NCBI GenBank assembly: GCA_002434245.1
Contig: DJJR01000077.1
Location: 119,998 to 161,124, forward strand
Length of the DNA: 41,127 nucleotides
Reading direction: 5' to 3'
Source of the DNA: Pelosinus fermentans
GTDB taxonomy: Bacteria; Bacillota; Negativicutes; DSM-13327
The notes beneath the pieces were generated by a model that worked only from the letters and a program-made list of their open reading frames with translations, ran no database searches and was not told where the DNA came from. Both the position numbers and the translations under genes were made by a program. Below, in pieces: positions 24,267 to 33,240 of this stretch (positions within the stretch are counted from its first letter, which is position 1; the number at the start of each line of letters is the position of its first letter).

Positions 24267-24683
24267 ATGATACAAGACGTAAAATTTGCAGATATTCAAG
24301 TTGGGGACAAAGCCAGCATGTCTAAAACGGTAACAGAATATGATGTATATACATTCGCTGGTCTAACTGGAGATTTCAATCCCGTACATGTGAATGCTGA
24401 GTTTGCTAAAACCAGCATGTTTAAAGAACGTATTGCTCACGGCATGCTGTCAGCAGGCTTCATTTCGGCAGTGCTAGGCACTACCTTACCTGGTGCAAAT
24501 ACAATTTATATGGGTCAGGAATTAGCCTTCAAAGCTCCTGTAAAAATTGGTGATACTGTAACGGCTACTGTAGAAGTAATCGAGAAAATTGAAGCAAAAA
24601 ATCGTTTGATTTTTAGAACCTTCGTTACCAATCAAGAAGGAACAATTGTGATTGATGGTAAAGCCACTGTCATGAAGAAATAA
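24267..24683 (+). CDS. MaoC-family (R)-specific enoyl-CoA hydratase
   Basis: A 138-residue single hot-dog-fold protein. The hydratase-2 motif FAGLTGDFNPVHVN carries the catalytic Asp36 and His41, followed by IAHGMLSAGFIS. The length matches PhaJ-type enzymes, which interconvert (R)-3-hydroxyacyl-CoA and trans-2-enoyl-CoA. The start has AAGGGAGGG upstream. It lies 132 bases after the permease and probably in the same sigma-54-dependent transcript. With the S-specific crotonases it would allow epimerisation of 3-hydroxybutyryl-CoA through crotonyl-CoA. The 132-base gap contains GTATACTCT and AGAGTATAC arms (about 24208-24240) of unknown role. Confidence 0.88.
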   Translation: MIQDVKFADIQVGDKASMSKTVTEYDVYTFAGLTGDFNPVHVNAEFAKTSMFKERIAHGMLSAGFISAVLGTTLPGANTIYMGQELAFKAPVKIGDTVTATVEVIEKIEAKNRLIFRTFVTNQEGTIVIDGKATVMKK

Positions 24684-24724
24684 GTTAAGCATAGAAAAAC
24701 GTTTTTAACCGCTCTTTCTCTACC

Positions 24725-24774
24725 ATTAAAAAGTCTCTTGGCATTCACAATGTGATGCCAAGAGACTTTTTAAT
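24725..24774. terminator. Bidirectional terminator between MaoC and chemoreceptor genes
   Basis: ATTAAAAAGTCTCTTGGCAT (24725-24744) pairs perfectly with 24755-24774 around a 10-nt loop: a 20-bp stem with A- and T-runs serving two convergent genes. Confidence 0.93.
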
Positions 24775-24782
24775 ATGTACTC

Positions 24783-26510
24783 TTAAATTTTAAACTTATG
24801 TGCTGCTACTTGCAGTTCTTCGGCCATGGTAGTAAGACTACGGCTAGTTGCTGCGATTTCTTCCATAGACGCAGTTTGTTCCTCCGTTGCTGCAGATACG
24901 GTCTGGGTTTGGGCTGCAGTGTCTTGGGTGACTTCGTTGATTTCACGAACGATTTCAACAATCTCCTGGCTGCTGGCTAGTACATCTTCCCCTGATTTAG
25001 CGATTTCGGTTACTTCAGTGGTAATGACTTTCACAAGCTGTATAATGTTCTGAAAGGCAATTCCAGCATCGGCTACAACTTTACCGCCAATTCGTACCTC
25101 TTCCGTGCCACTATGCATAGCTGCAACAGCTTGATCTGTCTCAAGCTGAATCTCTCCAATTAATTGTGCAATTAATTTGGCGGCATCTTCCGATTGCTCT
25201 GCCAGCTTTCGTACTTCTTCTGCCACTACGGCGAATCCCCGGCCCTGCTCTCCTGCACGAGCTGCTTCAATGGCAGCATTGAGTGCTAAAAGATTGGTTT
25301 GCCCAGCAATTCCCGTAATCGTATCTACGATTTGTCCAATATGTTTAGAGCGTTCGCCCAATTTTTCTACGATTTGCGCTGAACTTCCAACTGTAGTTTC
25401 AATACTATTCATTTGACGCTGTGCTGAGGTGATCAGCTTTTCGCCCTCTACAGCAGCTTCAGTAGCTGCATCAGACGTTGAAACCGTATTTTGCGCATTA
25501 CTAGCTACCATCTTAGAATCCGTTGCCGATTTCTCCACTACAGCTAAAGTGGTATGGATGGATTTTGCCTGTTTATCAGTACCTGCTACTACATTCATGA
25601 TCGAATCAGCTACCTGACCAGAAGCTTGAGCAGACTGTTCTGCACTAACGTACAATTCTTCAGAATAACTGGCGAGCAGCTCTGTCTTTTCTTGCACATT
25701 TACAATAAGGGCTTTCAAATTCATTTTCATTTTGGAAAGAGAATCTGCTACATGTCCAAATTCATCACTTCTGGCTTTTAGTACCGGGTCATCTTTGCCT
25801 GTAAAAATCCCACCTGCCATGAGATCGATATCATTGGTAATTTTGCTGATCGGTGAAGTAATCTGCTTCGTTAAATAAATGCTGAGTATGATCCCAAATA
25901 CGAGTGCAACAAGGCTTAATACAATTGCGGTATAAATACCACTCGATACTTTTTGATTGACCTGATTAACTTCTGCAATTGCATCATTAGAGTTAGCCTC
26001 AACGCTGGTATGAAGGGCTTGCTGTATTGCTTGAGCAAAAGGGGTCAATTCCCGGGTAATAATGCCGCTTGTTTGAGATAAGTCATTTGCCCTTAACTGA
26101 TTTCCAGCAGTTTTTTCTTTATATTGTTCCCGCAATACAGGAATCAGCCTAGTGACGACACCACTTTTATACTTTTCTGTATCATCAATTAGTTTCTCTA
26201 CCTCTGCTCTCTTTCCTTGGGGCGTTAAACTGAGCAGCTGCTTCTCCAGTTCAATGACTGATCCTAACTTGTCCTCAAAGTTCTTGCTATATTTTTCGTC
26301 TCCATCCGCTATATAGCGTCTGATCTCCAATACTGCGCCAGTATATTCATTTTCAGCCTTTGCTGATATAATGGCTCTGGCATTGCTGGATTGTATATCT
26401 CCAACTCCATCTTTTATTCTATCAGACGACCATATAGAATAAATCCCCATAATTACGATTAAACCTAGAATAACCGCTAAAGACAATGAAATTTTTTGAC
26501 CAATCTTCAT
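24783..26510 (-). CDS. Methyl-accepting chemotaxis protein
   Basis: A 575-residue membrane chemoreceptor. TM1 is at about residues 7-27 ([20 protein letters not shown]). A periplasmic four-helix-bundle sensor follows, then TM2 near 190-212, a HAMP domain ([17 protein letters not shown]), and a long coiled-coil signalling domain with the invariant hairpin tip [20 protein letters not shown] then [18 protein letters not shown]. Glutamate/glutamine-rich methylation helices flank the tip. There is no CheR-docking pentapeptide at the C-terminus (it ends HKFKI). Ligand unknown; the position next to an uptake system could suggest a related attractant, but that is only adjacency. Confidence 0.93.
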   Translation of the reverse strand: MKIGQKISLSLAVILGLIVIMGIYSIWSSDRIKDGVGDIQSSNARAIISAKAENEYTGAVLEIRRYIADGDEKYSKNFEDKLGSVIELEKQLLSLTPQGKRAEVEKLIDDTEKYKSGVVTRLIPVLREQYKEKTAGNQLRANDLSQTSGIITRELTPFAQAIQQALHTSVEANSNDAIAEVNQVNQKVSSGIYTAIVLSLVALVFGIILSIYLTKQITSPISKITNDIDLMAGGIFTGKDDPVLKARSDEFGHVADSLSKMKMNLKALIVNVQEKTELLASYSEELYVSAEQSAQASGQVADSIMNVVAGTDKQAKSIHTTLAVVEKSATDSKMVASNAQNTVSTSDAATEAAVEGEKLITSAQRQMNSIETTVGSSAQIVEKLGERSKHIGQIVDTITGIAGQTNLLALNAAIEAARAGEQGRGFAVVAEEVRKLAEQSEDAAKLIAQLIGEIQLETDQAVAAMHSGTEEVRIGGKVVADAGIAFQNIIQLVKVITTEVTEIAKSGEDVLASSQEIVEIVREINEVTQDTAAQTQTVSAATEEQTASMEEIAATSRSLTTMAEELQVAAHKFKI

Positions 26511-26603
26511 TTTCAGCCTCCTTTTGCCTTAATTGATTAATTTTACCAGAAAACGCTGATTTTCGCCTCTATCGAAAGTCATAGATCACCATCTATTTTT
26601 AAA

Positions 26604-26657
26604 AAACCTCTTTCAGTAACTACATGTATTTCTACTGCATGCATCTGAAAGAGGTTT
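26604..26657 (-). terminator. Terminator of the module B operon
   Basis: AAACCTCTTTCAG (26604-26616) pairs perfectly with CTGAAAGAGGTTT (26645-26657) and is followed on the minus strand by a T-run. It lies 41 bases after the crotonase stop. Confidence 0.85.
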
Positions 26658-26697
26658 ACGTTAAATGCCATTTTTCATTTTATCCGATGATCAAGAG

Positions 26698-27483
26698 TTA
26701 TTTTCCAGAAAAATTGGCTTTTCTTTTTTCTACAAATGCAGTCATGCCTTCTTTTTGATCTTCTGTAGCAAAACACAAGCCAAAGACTTCTGCCTCATAG
26801 GCAATGCCTGATGCAAGATCCATATTTAGACCTTCGTTTACAGCAGCTTTTGACAACTGTACAGCAACAGAAGCTCTCGATAAGATCTTTTCTGCCATAG
26901 CCTTGGCTGCATTCATCAATTCATCAGGAGCTGCGACTTTGTTAACCAGTCCAATACGATAGGCTTCCCCTGCGTCAATTATATCACCCGTATAAATTAA
27001 TTCTTTCCCGCGTCCCTTGCCTACCAGCCGCGGCAGACGCTGCGTACCTCCGAAACCAGGAGTAATTCCTAAAGAAACCTCTGGCTGTCCAAATTTCGCT
27101 TTTTCAGAAGCGATACGAATATCACATGCCATTGCCAGTTCACATCCACCGCCTAAGGCAAAGCCGTTAATGGCAGCGATTACTGGCTGAGGCAGATTTT
27201 CCAATTTATTAAATACATCTTGACCAATCTTGCCAAAATTACGACCTTCAATCGCAGTTAATTTTTGCATTTCAGCGATATCGGCTCCAGCCACAAAGGC
27301 CTTCTCCCCACTGCCTGTAAGAATCACAATTCCAATTGATGTATCTTCTTTTATACGATCTAATAGGTTACTTAGTTCTTGTAATAATTCTGTATTAAGG
27401 GCATTCAATGCTTTCGGTCTATGTAACGTAATCATCCCAATGCTGTCTTTAACCTCAAATAAAAGATTGGTATACTGACTCAT
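26698..27483 (-). CDS. crt: Enoyl-CoA hydratase/crotonase, module B copy
   Basis: A 261-residue crotonase with both catalytic glutamates, in GGGCELAMACDIRIASE and FGQPEVSLGITPGFGGTQRL, and the KAFVAGADI oxyanion loop. It should hydrate crotonyl-CoA to (S)-3-hydroxybutyryl-CoA for the adjacent dehydrogenase. It begins MSQYTNLLFEVKDS; AGGAG lies 11 bases upstream. Last gene of module B. It differs from the module A copy by scattered substitutions along the length and mainly near the N-terminus, so the two are within-genome paralogues. Confidence 0.94.
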   Translation of the reverse strand: MSQYTNLLFEVKDSIGMITLHRPKALNALNTELLQELSNLLDRIKEDTSIGIVILTGSGEKAFVAGADIAEMQKLTAIEGRNFGKIGQDVFNKLENLPQPVIAAINGFALGGGCELAMACDIRIASEKAKFGQPEVSLGITPGFGGTQRLPRLVGKGRGKELIYTGDIIDAGEAYRIGLVNKVAAPDELMNAAKAMAEKILSRASVAVQLSKAAVNEGLNMDLASGIAYEAEVFGLCFATEDQKEGMTAFVEKRKANFSGK

Positions 27484-27534
27484 TTATTAGCACACTCCTA
27501 TTTTTAAAAATTCTAGTATTTAAAACAAGGACTA

Positions 27535-27569
27535 AGGCTTATGCCAATCTACGATCCTAGCATAAGCCT
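27535..27569. other. Hairpin between hbd and crt of module B
   Basis: AGGCTTATGC and GCATAAGCCT are perfect 10-bp arms with a 15-nt loop in the 159-base gap, without a T-run. A processing or stabilising element is the likely reading. Confidence 0.55.
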
Positions 27570-27642
27570 GCCTTCTTTTTCACATAACCAAGCTATTTTG
27601 AACCGTGCCTCTTCAGACAAGGATTCTACTTAATCATGTATT

Positions 27643-28503
27643 TTATTTTAACGTATAGTCATAGAAGCCTTTACCAGATTTACGTCCCAGGTAACCTGCC
27701 TGTACCATTTTCTTCAATAATGGGCATGGGCGATATTTAGGATCACCATAGCCTTCATGCAGGACTTCCATGATATACAGTACAGTGTCATTCCCAATTA
27801 AATCAGACAGCGCCAACGGTCCCATTGGATGATTAAAACCTAATTTTGCTACATTATCAATATCCTCTGCGCTAGCTACTCCTTCCATCAAAGTGAAGAC
27901 TGCTTCGTTGATCATCGGAATCATAACGCGGTTGCCGATAAAGCCGGGGAAATCTGCAACTTTTACTGGTGTTTTGCCTAATTGTTCTGCAAGAGCTTTT
28001 ACAGAAGCAAACGTTTCTTCACTCGTTGCCAAACCGTTAATGACTTCTACTAATTTCATTACTGGTGCTGGATTAAAGAAATGCATACCAATTACTCGAT
28101 CTGCACGTTTGGTTGTTGCGCCCACTGCAGTAATTGGCAAGGAAGAAGTATTGGTTCCCAAAATAGTATGAGCAGGGCATAATCGATCTAATGTTTGAAA
28201 GATATCCCGCTTAATATCCATATTTTCTACAGCAGCTTCAATGACAAGATCCACATTGCAAGAAGCAGCATCTAATTCTACCACTCCACATATGCGTTTT
28301 AAAATTGCTTCTTTTTCTTCAGCAGTCAATTTATTTTTTTCTACTGCACGAGTTAAGTTTTTTTCAATTCCTTTTATACCTTTTTGTACAAACTCATCTT
28401 TGATATCCCGTAATATTACTTCTAATCCACCTTGTGCCATAACTTGAGCAATACCGCTCCCCATCTGTCCAGCCCCAATAACTAATACGCGTTTAATTTC
28501 CAT
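27643..28503 (-). CDS. hbd: 3-hydroxybutyryl-CoA dehydrogenase
   Basis: A 286-residue (S)-3-hydroxyacyl-CoA dehydrogenase, the usual length of clostridial Hbd. The NAD site [20 protein letters not shown] is at the N-terminus. The catalytic His is in [17 protein letters not shown], with the partner Glu in that segment, and the C-terminal dimerisation domain has [18 protein letters not shown]. It oxidises (S)-3-hydroxybutyryl-CoA to acetoacetyl-CoA or runs in reverse during butyrate formation. The start is the ATG at 28503 with GAGGAGG upstream; a longer frame to 28689 merely translates the dispersed repeat. The repeat separates it from etfA. Confidence 0.95.
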   Translation of the reverse strand: MEIKRVLVIGAGQMGSGIAQVMAQGGLEVILRDIKDEFVQKGIKGIEKNLTRAVEKNKLTAEEKEAILKRICGVVELDAASCNVDLVIEAAVENMDIKRDIFQTLDRLCPAHTILGTNTSSLPITAVGATTKRADRVIGMHFFNPAPVMKLVEVINGLATSEETFASVKALAEQLGKTPVKVADFPGFIGNRVMIPMINEAVFTLMEGVASAEDIDNVAKLGFNHPMGPLALSDLIGNDTVLYIMEVLHEGYGDPKYRPCPLLKKMVQAGYLGRKSGKGFYDYTLK

Positions 28504-28586
28504 CAAAAAATCCTCCTCTAATTTTAAATAAAATATGATACAATGCTGCTTTAATAATAAAAATACGCCAAAAACATAAAAGATTT

Positions 28587-28672
28587 GAACCGCAGAGGCG
28601 CAGAGATCGCAGAGGGGAGTTGCCATTAAGGATCTTCGAATCCCCTCTGCGTGCTCTGCGCCTCTGCGGTTC
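28587..28672. repeat. Dispersed palindromic repeat, copy 6, inside the module B operon
   Basis: The left arm GAACCGCAGAGGCGCAGAG continuing ATCGCAGAGGGGA pairs with the right arm TCCCCTCTGCGTGCTCTGCG continuing CCTCTGCGGTTC, with about two mismatches in 33 bp and a 20-nt loop. It is one of the cleanest copies and lies in the 206-base gap between etfA and hbd, so it is transcribed with the operon and would form a long stable RNA hairpin. Confidence 0.9.
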
Positions 28673-28709
28673 ACTCCACACTCGTTCAAACAGCAGGCTT
28701 TATGATAAT

Positions 28710-29909
28710 CTAACCAGCTGTTTTGACTTTTTTAATCTCATCAATTAACGCTGGAATGACTTCCATTACGTCGCCTACAATACCGTAATTGGCGATTTTG
28801 AAAATGGGTGCGTCTGGATCTTTGTTAATCGCAATAACAATATCAGAGGACGACATTCCAGCTACATGCTGAATGGCACCGGAAATACCACAGGCAAAAT
28901 AGACTTTGGGACCAACGGTTTTGCCCGTCTGTCCAACCTGATAGAGTGCCGGTTTCCAGCCTGCATCAACTACTGCCCGGGATGCCCCTACGGCTCCGCC
29001 CAGTACATCGGCCAGTTCCTCAATTAAAGCAAAGCTTTCCGGCTTTGTTAAACCACGGCCGCCTGAAACAATAATTTCAGCTTCTTCTAAATTAGCTGAT
29101 GCAACGCCTTCGCGAATGATTTCCAGCAATTTAGTACGAATGTCCGTCATTTTTACCTTACTGGCTACTTTTACGATTTCGCCAGTTCGTGAATAATCCG
29201 GCGCTGATCGTTTAAAAACATTAGGACGTATGGTTCCCATCTGTGGACGATGGTCAGGGCATAAAATGGTTGCCATAATATTGCCGCCAAATGCAGGACG
29301 AGTCCAGGCTACTAAGCCTGTGGCTGGGTCAATACCAAGATTCGTGCAATCCGCAGTCAATCCAGTTCCAACTCGACCAGCTACTCTTGGACCTAAATCT
29401 CTTCCATCATTGGTTGCCCCCATTAAAATAACAGCAGGTTTATACGTATGGATCAAATCCGTCAACGTAATGGTATAGGCGTCTGTACTGTAATGAGAAA
29501 ATTCTTTGCCTTCTACCAAATAAATTTTATCAGCACCCCGGGCAAACACTTCTTTGGTCAGCTGATCGACATTGTCGCCAATGAGTATTCCTGCCAATTC
29601 CTGCCCCATAGCATCCGCTAGTTTACGGCCTTCATTTAACAATTCATACCCCACATTGCGTGCGTGTCCGTCAACTTGTTCAATATACACCCATACGCCT
29701 TTAAACTCGTCTTTATTCATGGAAACATTTTTTTCTTCCACTTCACGATGAATAGCCCCTACCGGGCAAATATCTATACAAGCACCGCAAGCGGTACAGG
29801 CGTCTGTTATCAATGCTTTGCCATCTTCCATGACAATTGCTCCAAATGGACAGGCACCGACGCATGCAGTACAGCCAATACATTCCTCCGGGTTCACTTT
29901 TACAGCCAT
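28710..29909 (-). CDS. etfA: Electron transfer flavoprotein alpha subunit with N-terminal 2[4Fe-4S] ferredoxin domain, module B
   Basis: A 399-residue EtfA fusion, paralogous to 6558-7754. The ferredoxin part again has two complete cysteine sets ([12 protein letters not shown] and [12 protein letters not shown]), followed by a linker and the EtfA domains with [50 protein letters not shown] and [11 protein letters not shown] use the ATG at 29909 ([10 protein letters not shown]) and not the GTG at 29918, because the GGGGG ribosome binding site lies just before it. It is 18 bases after etfB. The fused ferredoxin domain suggests direct electron exchange with ferredoxin or a bifurcating complex. 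Confidence 0.95.
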   Translation of the reverse strand: MAVKVNPEECIGCTACVGACPFGAIVMEDGKALITDACTACGACIDICPVGAIHREVEEKNVSMNKDEFKGVWVYIEQVDGHARNVGYELLNEGRKLADAMGQELAGILIGDNVDQLTKEVFARGADKIYLVEGKEFSHYSTDAYTITLTDLIHTYKPAVILMGATNDGRDLGPRVAGRVGTGLTADCTNLGIDPATGLVAWTRPAFGGNIMATILCPDHRPQMGTIRPNVFKRSAPDYSRTGEIVKVASKVKMTDIRTKLLEIIREGVASANLEEAEIIVSGGRGLTKPESFALIEELADVLGGAVGASRAVVDAGWKPALYQVGQTGKTVGPKVYFACGISGAIQHVAGMSSSDIVIAINKDPDAPIFKIANYGIVGDVMEVIPALIDEIKKVKTAG

Positions 29910-29927
29910 TTTTTTCACCCCCTACTT

Positions 29928-30716
29928 TTAAATAATTTTTACTTCTACTAAACGTTTCACAAGTAGTGCCGCTGCTTCTCTTGCCGTATCCGCCTGCATC
30001 ATTTCACCCTGTACACGACGCTCAGGAGTAAAAATACGACGTACTTGTGTTGGTGAACCTTTCAGCCCAAGAGCATCCCGATCCACTTCTACATCATCTA
30101 CTGTCCATACAGGTATTTCTTTGCGGTTTGCTTTCATCGTACCTTTGACGGTAGGATAGCGCGGTTCATTAATGGATTTCACTACCGTCAGCAAAACGGG
30201 CATTTGAGCCTCAATCACTTCATAACCTTCTTCATGCTCGCGTTCCACACGAATCACTTGCTCATCTACTGTGTTAATTTTAGAAACATACGTAACCTGA
30301 GTGATACCCAAATGTTCCGCAATTTCAGGACCAACCTGCGCCGTATCCCCATCAATCGCTTGTTTACCACAAAGAATAATATCCACTTTACCCATTTTTC
30401 GAAGACCGGCTGCCAATGCATGGCTGGTAGCCAAGGTATCCGAACCACCAAAAGCCCGATCACTGAGAAGTACTGCTTCATCGGCTCCCATTGCCAAACA
30501 TTCTTTTAATGCTTCTTTTGACTGTAAGGGACCCATAGAAAGTATGGTGACTTTACCACCATACTTTTCTCTGAGCTGCAACGCTGCTTCTACTGCATTT
30601 TTGTCAAAGGGATTCACAATACTTGGGACCCCTTGACGAATAAGAGTATTGGTTTCCGGATCAATTCTCACTTCCGTAGTATCAGGCACTTGCTTGACAC
30701 AAACTACTATGTCCAT
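29928..30716 (-). CDS. etfB: Electron transfer flavoprotein beta subunit, module B
   Basis: A 262-residue EtfB beginning MDIVVCVKQVPDTTEVRIDP, with NPFDKNAVEAALQL and the CGKQAIDGDTAQVGPEIAEH motif seen in bifurcating Etf proteins. The ATG at 30716 has AGGAGG nine bases upstream; the frame extended to 30752 lacks a ribosome binding site. It is the partner of the next gene and of the acyl-CoA dehydrogenase 74 bases upstream. Confidence 0.95.
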   Translation of the reverse strand: MDIVVCVKQVPDTTEVRIDPETNTLIRQGVPSIVNPFDKNAVEAALQLREKYGGKVTILSMGPLQSKEALKECLAMGADEAVLLSDRAFGGSDTLATSHALAAGLRKMGKVDIILCGKQAIDGDTAQVGPEIAEHLGITQVTYVSKINTVDEQVIRVEREHEEGYEVIEAQMPVLLTVVKSINEPRYPTVKGTMKANRKEIPVWTVDDVEVDRDALGLKGSPTQVRRIFTPERRVQGEMMQADTAREAAALLVKRLVEVKII

Positions 30717-30790
30717 CACATAAGTCCTCCTGTTTTTTTCATAAACCATCATCGCAGTAAATGAATCCTACAAAAATTTTTATTTAGACC

Positions 30791-31930
30791 TTATTTTAAT
30801 ATGCTTCCGGAAATAACCATTCGCTGAACTTGATTGGTTCCTTCATAGATCTGTGTAATTTTTGCATTGCGCATTAAACGCTCTACTGGATATTCCCGGC
30901 TATAACCATAGCCGCCGAAAATCTGTACAGCATCTGTTGTAACTTCCATAGCAATATCAGATGCATATAATTTTGCCATAGCAGCTTCTTTGGAATAAGG
31001 CAATCCTTGATCTTTCAAATAGGCTGCGCGATATACCAAAAGGCGGGCAGCATCAATTTTAGTAGCCATATCAGCCATCATAAATGCCAATGCCTGATTA
31101 TGTGCAATCGGTTTGCCAAATTGTACTCTTTCTTTGGAATACCGAATGGCATGATCAAGAGCTCCCTGAGCAATTCCTAATGCTTGAGCAGCTACGCCGA
31201 TACGGCCGCCATCTAAGGTACTCATTGCGATCTTAAATCCTTCGCCTACTTTACCTAACATATTTTCTTTTGGCAAGCGAACGTTTTGGAACACTAATTC
31301 ATTTGTTAAGGAAGTATGAATACCCATTTTATGTTCTTTTTTACCAAAGGTAAAACCAGGCATATCCTTCTCTACGATAAATGCAGTAATCCCTCTTGTT
31401 CCTCTTGATTTATCAGTCATAGCAAAGACCACATAGGTTTCAGCCTCACCACCATTGGTGATAAATACTTTGCTGCCGTTTAAAATATAATCATCGCCAT
31501 CAGCTATTGCCACGGTTTGCTGGGCTGCTGCATCCGTTCCCGCATTGGGTTCGGTCAAACCAAAGGCTCCAAGCTTTTCGCCTTCCACTAACGGCACTAA
31601 ATATTTTTGCTTTTGTTCTTCCGTGCCATAAGCATAAATCGGCCATGCACATAAAGACACGGTAGCCGATAGAGTAATGCCTATACCATCATCTACTTTT
31701 GATAATTCCTCCACTGCCAGGATGTAGCTTAGAACATCACCTGCAGCACCGCCATAAGCCTCTGGAAAACAAATACTAGTTAGGCCCATTTCTCCCATTT
31801 CATTGAACAGTTCACGAGAAAACTCTTCTTTTTCATCCCGTTCTGCTACACTTGGTGCCAATCGTTTCTCTGCAAAATCACGTGCCAATTTTTGAACCAT
31901 TTGCTGATCTTCTGTTAATTGAAATTGCAT
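30791..31930 (-). CDS. acd: Short-chain acyl-CoA dehydrogenase (butyryl-CoA dehydrogenase type), module B
   Basis: A 379-residue acyl-CoA dehydrogenase, same length as the module A enzyme. [17 protein letters not shown] and [13 protein letters not shown] lie in the flavin-binding beta-domain. The C-terminal domain has [40 protein letters not shown], and the catalytic Glu in [12 protein letters not shown]. The ATG at 31930 has GAGGAGG upstream. In module B it would reduce crotonyl-CoA to butyryl-CoA, or run in the oxidative direction, coupled to the Etf pair downstream. Confidence 0.94.
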   Translation of the reverse strand: MQFQLTEDQQMVQKLARDFAEKRLAPSVAERDEKEEFSRELFNEMGEMGLTSICFPEAYGGAAGDVLSYILAVEELSKVDDGIGITLSATVSLCAWPIYAYGTEEQKQKYLVPLVEGEKLGAFGLTEPNAGTDAAAQQTVAIADGDDYILNGSKVFITNGGEAETYVVFAMTDKSRGTRGITAFIVEKDMPGFTFGKKEHKMGIHTSLTNELVFQNVRLPKENMLGKVGEGFKIAMSTLDGGRIGVAAQALGIAQGALDHAIRYSKERVQFGKPIAHNQALAFMMADMATKIDAARLLVYRAAYLKDQGLPYSKEAAMAKLYASDIAMEVTTDAVQIFGGYGYSREYPVERLMRNAKITQIYEGTNQVQRMVISGSILK

Positions 31931-31977
31931 ACTGATAAGCCTCCTCTTTTTTGTGAAAAATGTCACATATCTATTTC

Positions 31978-32014
31978 AATGTCGTGTCAATAGCTTATCT
32001 ATTGACACGACATT
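31978..32014. other. Perfect hairpin between thiolase and acyl-CoA dehydrogenase genes
   Basis: AATGTCGTGTCAATAG (31978-31993) and its exact complement (31999-32014) form a 16-bp stem with the loop CTTAT. There is no T-run in the direction of transcription. It is probably a processing or stability element, or a partial terminator that lowers expression of the downstream genes. Confidence 0.65.
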
Positions 32015-32033
32015 AGGACTACATTCTTCTATC

Positions 32034-33215
32034 TTAAACGCGTTCAACAATCGTTGCTACGCCCTGTCCGCCACCGATACACAAGGTTGCCAAGCCTATT
32101 TTAGCATCTCTTGCTTCCATCGCATGAAGCAGAGTTACCAAAATACGAGCTCCGCTTGCACCAATTGGATGACCAATGGCAATGGCGCCACCATTTACAT
32201 TTACTTTCTCCTGATCAAAGCCAAGTTCTTTGCCGACTGCCAAGAATTGAGCGGCAAAAGCCTCATTTGCCTCAATCAGATCAAGATCAGCAACTGACAA
32301 ACCAGCTTTAGTCAATGCTTTGCGTGCCGCTGGCACTGGGCCAATTCCCATAATACTAGGATCAACCCCTGCTGCAGCAAAGCTGCGGATGCGTGCCATC
32401 GGTTTAATTCCTAATTCTTTTGCTTTGTCAGCTGACATTAATACAAGAGCAGCTGCTCCGTCATTGATTCCGGAAGCATTACCTGCAGTTACGGTACCAT
32501 CCTTTTTGAAGGCAGTACGCAGTGCTTGTATTTTTTCAAGCATTGCATCGCTCTTAGGATATTCATCCGTATCAAAAATAGTATCGCCTTTTTTGCCTTT
32601 GATGGTAACTGGCAGTATTTCTTTCTTAAACGCTCCACTTTCAATAGCCTTTATTGCTTTTTGCTGAGAAGAAAAAGCAAGCTGATCTTGGGCTTCACGG
32701 GTAATTCCAAATTTTGCTGCAACATTTTCAGCTGTAATGCCCATGTGATAATCATTAAATGCGCACCACAAACCATCCTGGATCATGGTATCCTTTATTT
32801 GTGAATGTCCCATGCGTAAACCTTGACGAGCTTTACTATCAAGAACATACGGCGCGTTTGTCATGCTTTCCATACCACCGGCTACAACGATCTCAGCGTC
32901 GCCAGACATAATTGCCTGTGCTGCTAAATTTACTGTTTTTAAGCCAGAACCGCATACTTTATTCACGGTATACGATGGCACTTCTACAGGAATACCGGCC
33001 TTGATTGAAGCTTGGCGAGCTGGATTTTGTCCTAAACCTGCCTGCAGTACATTACCAAAAATAACCTCATCAACTTTCTCTTTTTCTATGCCAGCTCTTG
33101 CAATTGCCTCTTTGATTGCCATACTGCCTAATTCCACAGCAGAAAAAGACCCCAATGATCCATTAAAACTGCCAACAGCCGTTCTTACTGCACTTACAAT
33201 CACTACTTCTCTCAT
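32034..33215 (-). CDS. thlA: Acetyl-CoA acetyltransferase (thiolase II)
   Basis: A 393-residue biosynthetic/degradative thiolase. The acyl-binding Cys88 is in [14 protein letters not shown], His349 in [14 protein letters not shown] and Cys379 in LCIGGGQG, matching Zoogloea thiolase positions within one residue. It cleaves acetoacetyl-CoA to two acetyl-CoA or makes it in reverse. The start is the ATG at 33215 ([12 protein letters not shown]); the ATG at 33227 lies on the ribosome binding site. It follows the CoA-transferase by 25 bases. Confidence 0.96.
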   Translation of the reverse strand: MREVVIVSAVRTAVGSFNGSLGSFSAVELGSMAIKEAIARAGIEKEKVDEVIFGNVLQAGLGQNPARQASIKAGIPVEVPSYTVNKVCGSGLKTVNLAAQAIMSGDAEIVVAGGMESMTNAPYVLDSKARQGLRMGHSQIKDTMIQDGLWCAFNDYHMGITAENVAAKFGITREAQDQLAFSSQQKAIKAIESGAFKKEILPVTIKGKKGDTIFDTDEYPKSDAMLEKIQALRTAFKKDGTVTAGNASGINDGAAALVLMSADKAKELGIKPMARIRSFAAAGVDPSIMGIGPVPAARKALTKAGLSVADLDLIEANEAFAAQFLAVGKELGFDQEKVNVNGGAIAIGHPIGASGARILVTLLHAMEARDAKIGLATLCIGGGQGVATIVERV

Positions 33216-33240
33216 TATAGACACCATCCTCTTTGAAAAA

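Noticed and set aside
28504..28689. N-terminal extension of 62 residues on the 3-hydroxybutyryl-CoA dehydrogenase
   Set aside because: The extension is the translated repeat copy 6. A strong ribosome binding site precedes the internal ATG at 28503, where the NAD-binding fold begins.
31978..32014. Hairpin as the terminator of the thiolase gene, splitting module B into two operons
   Set aside because: No T-run follows it on the minus strand and no promoter is evident before acd, so read-through is more likely; kept as a processing element.
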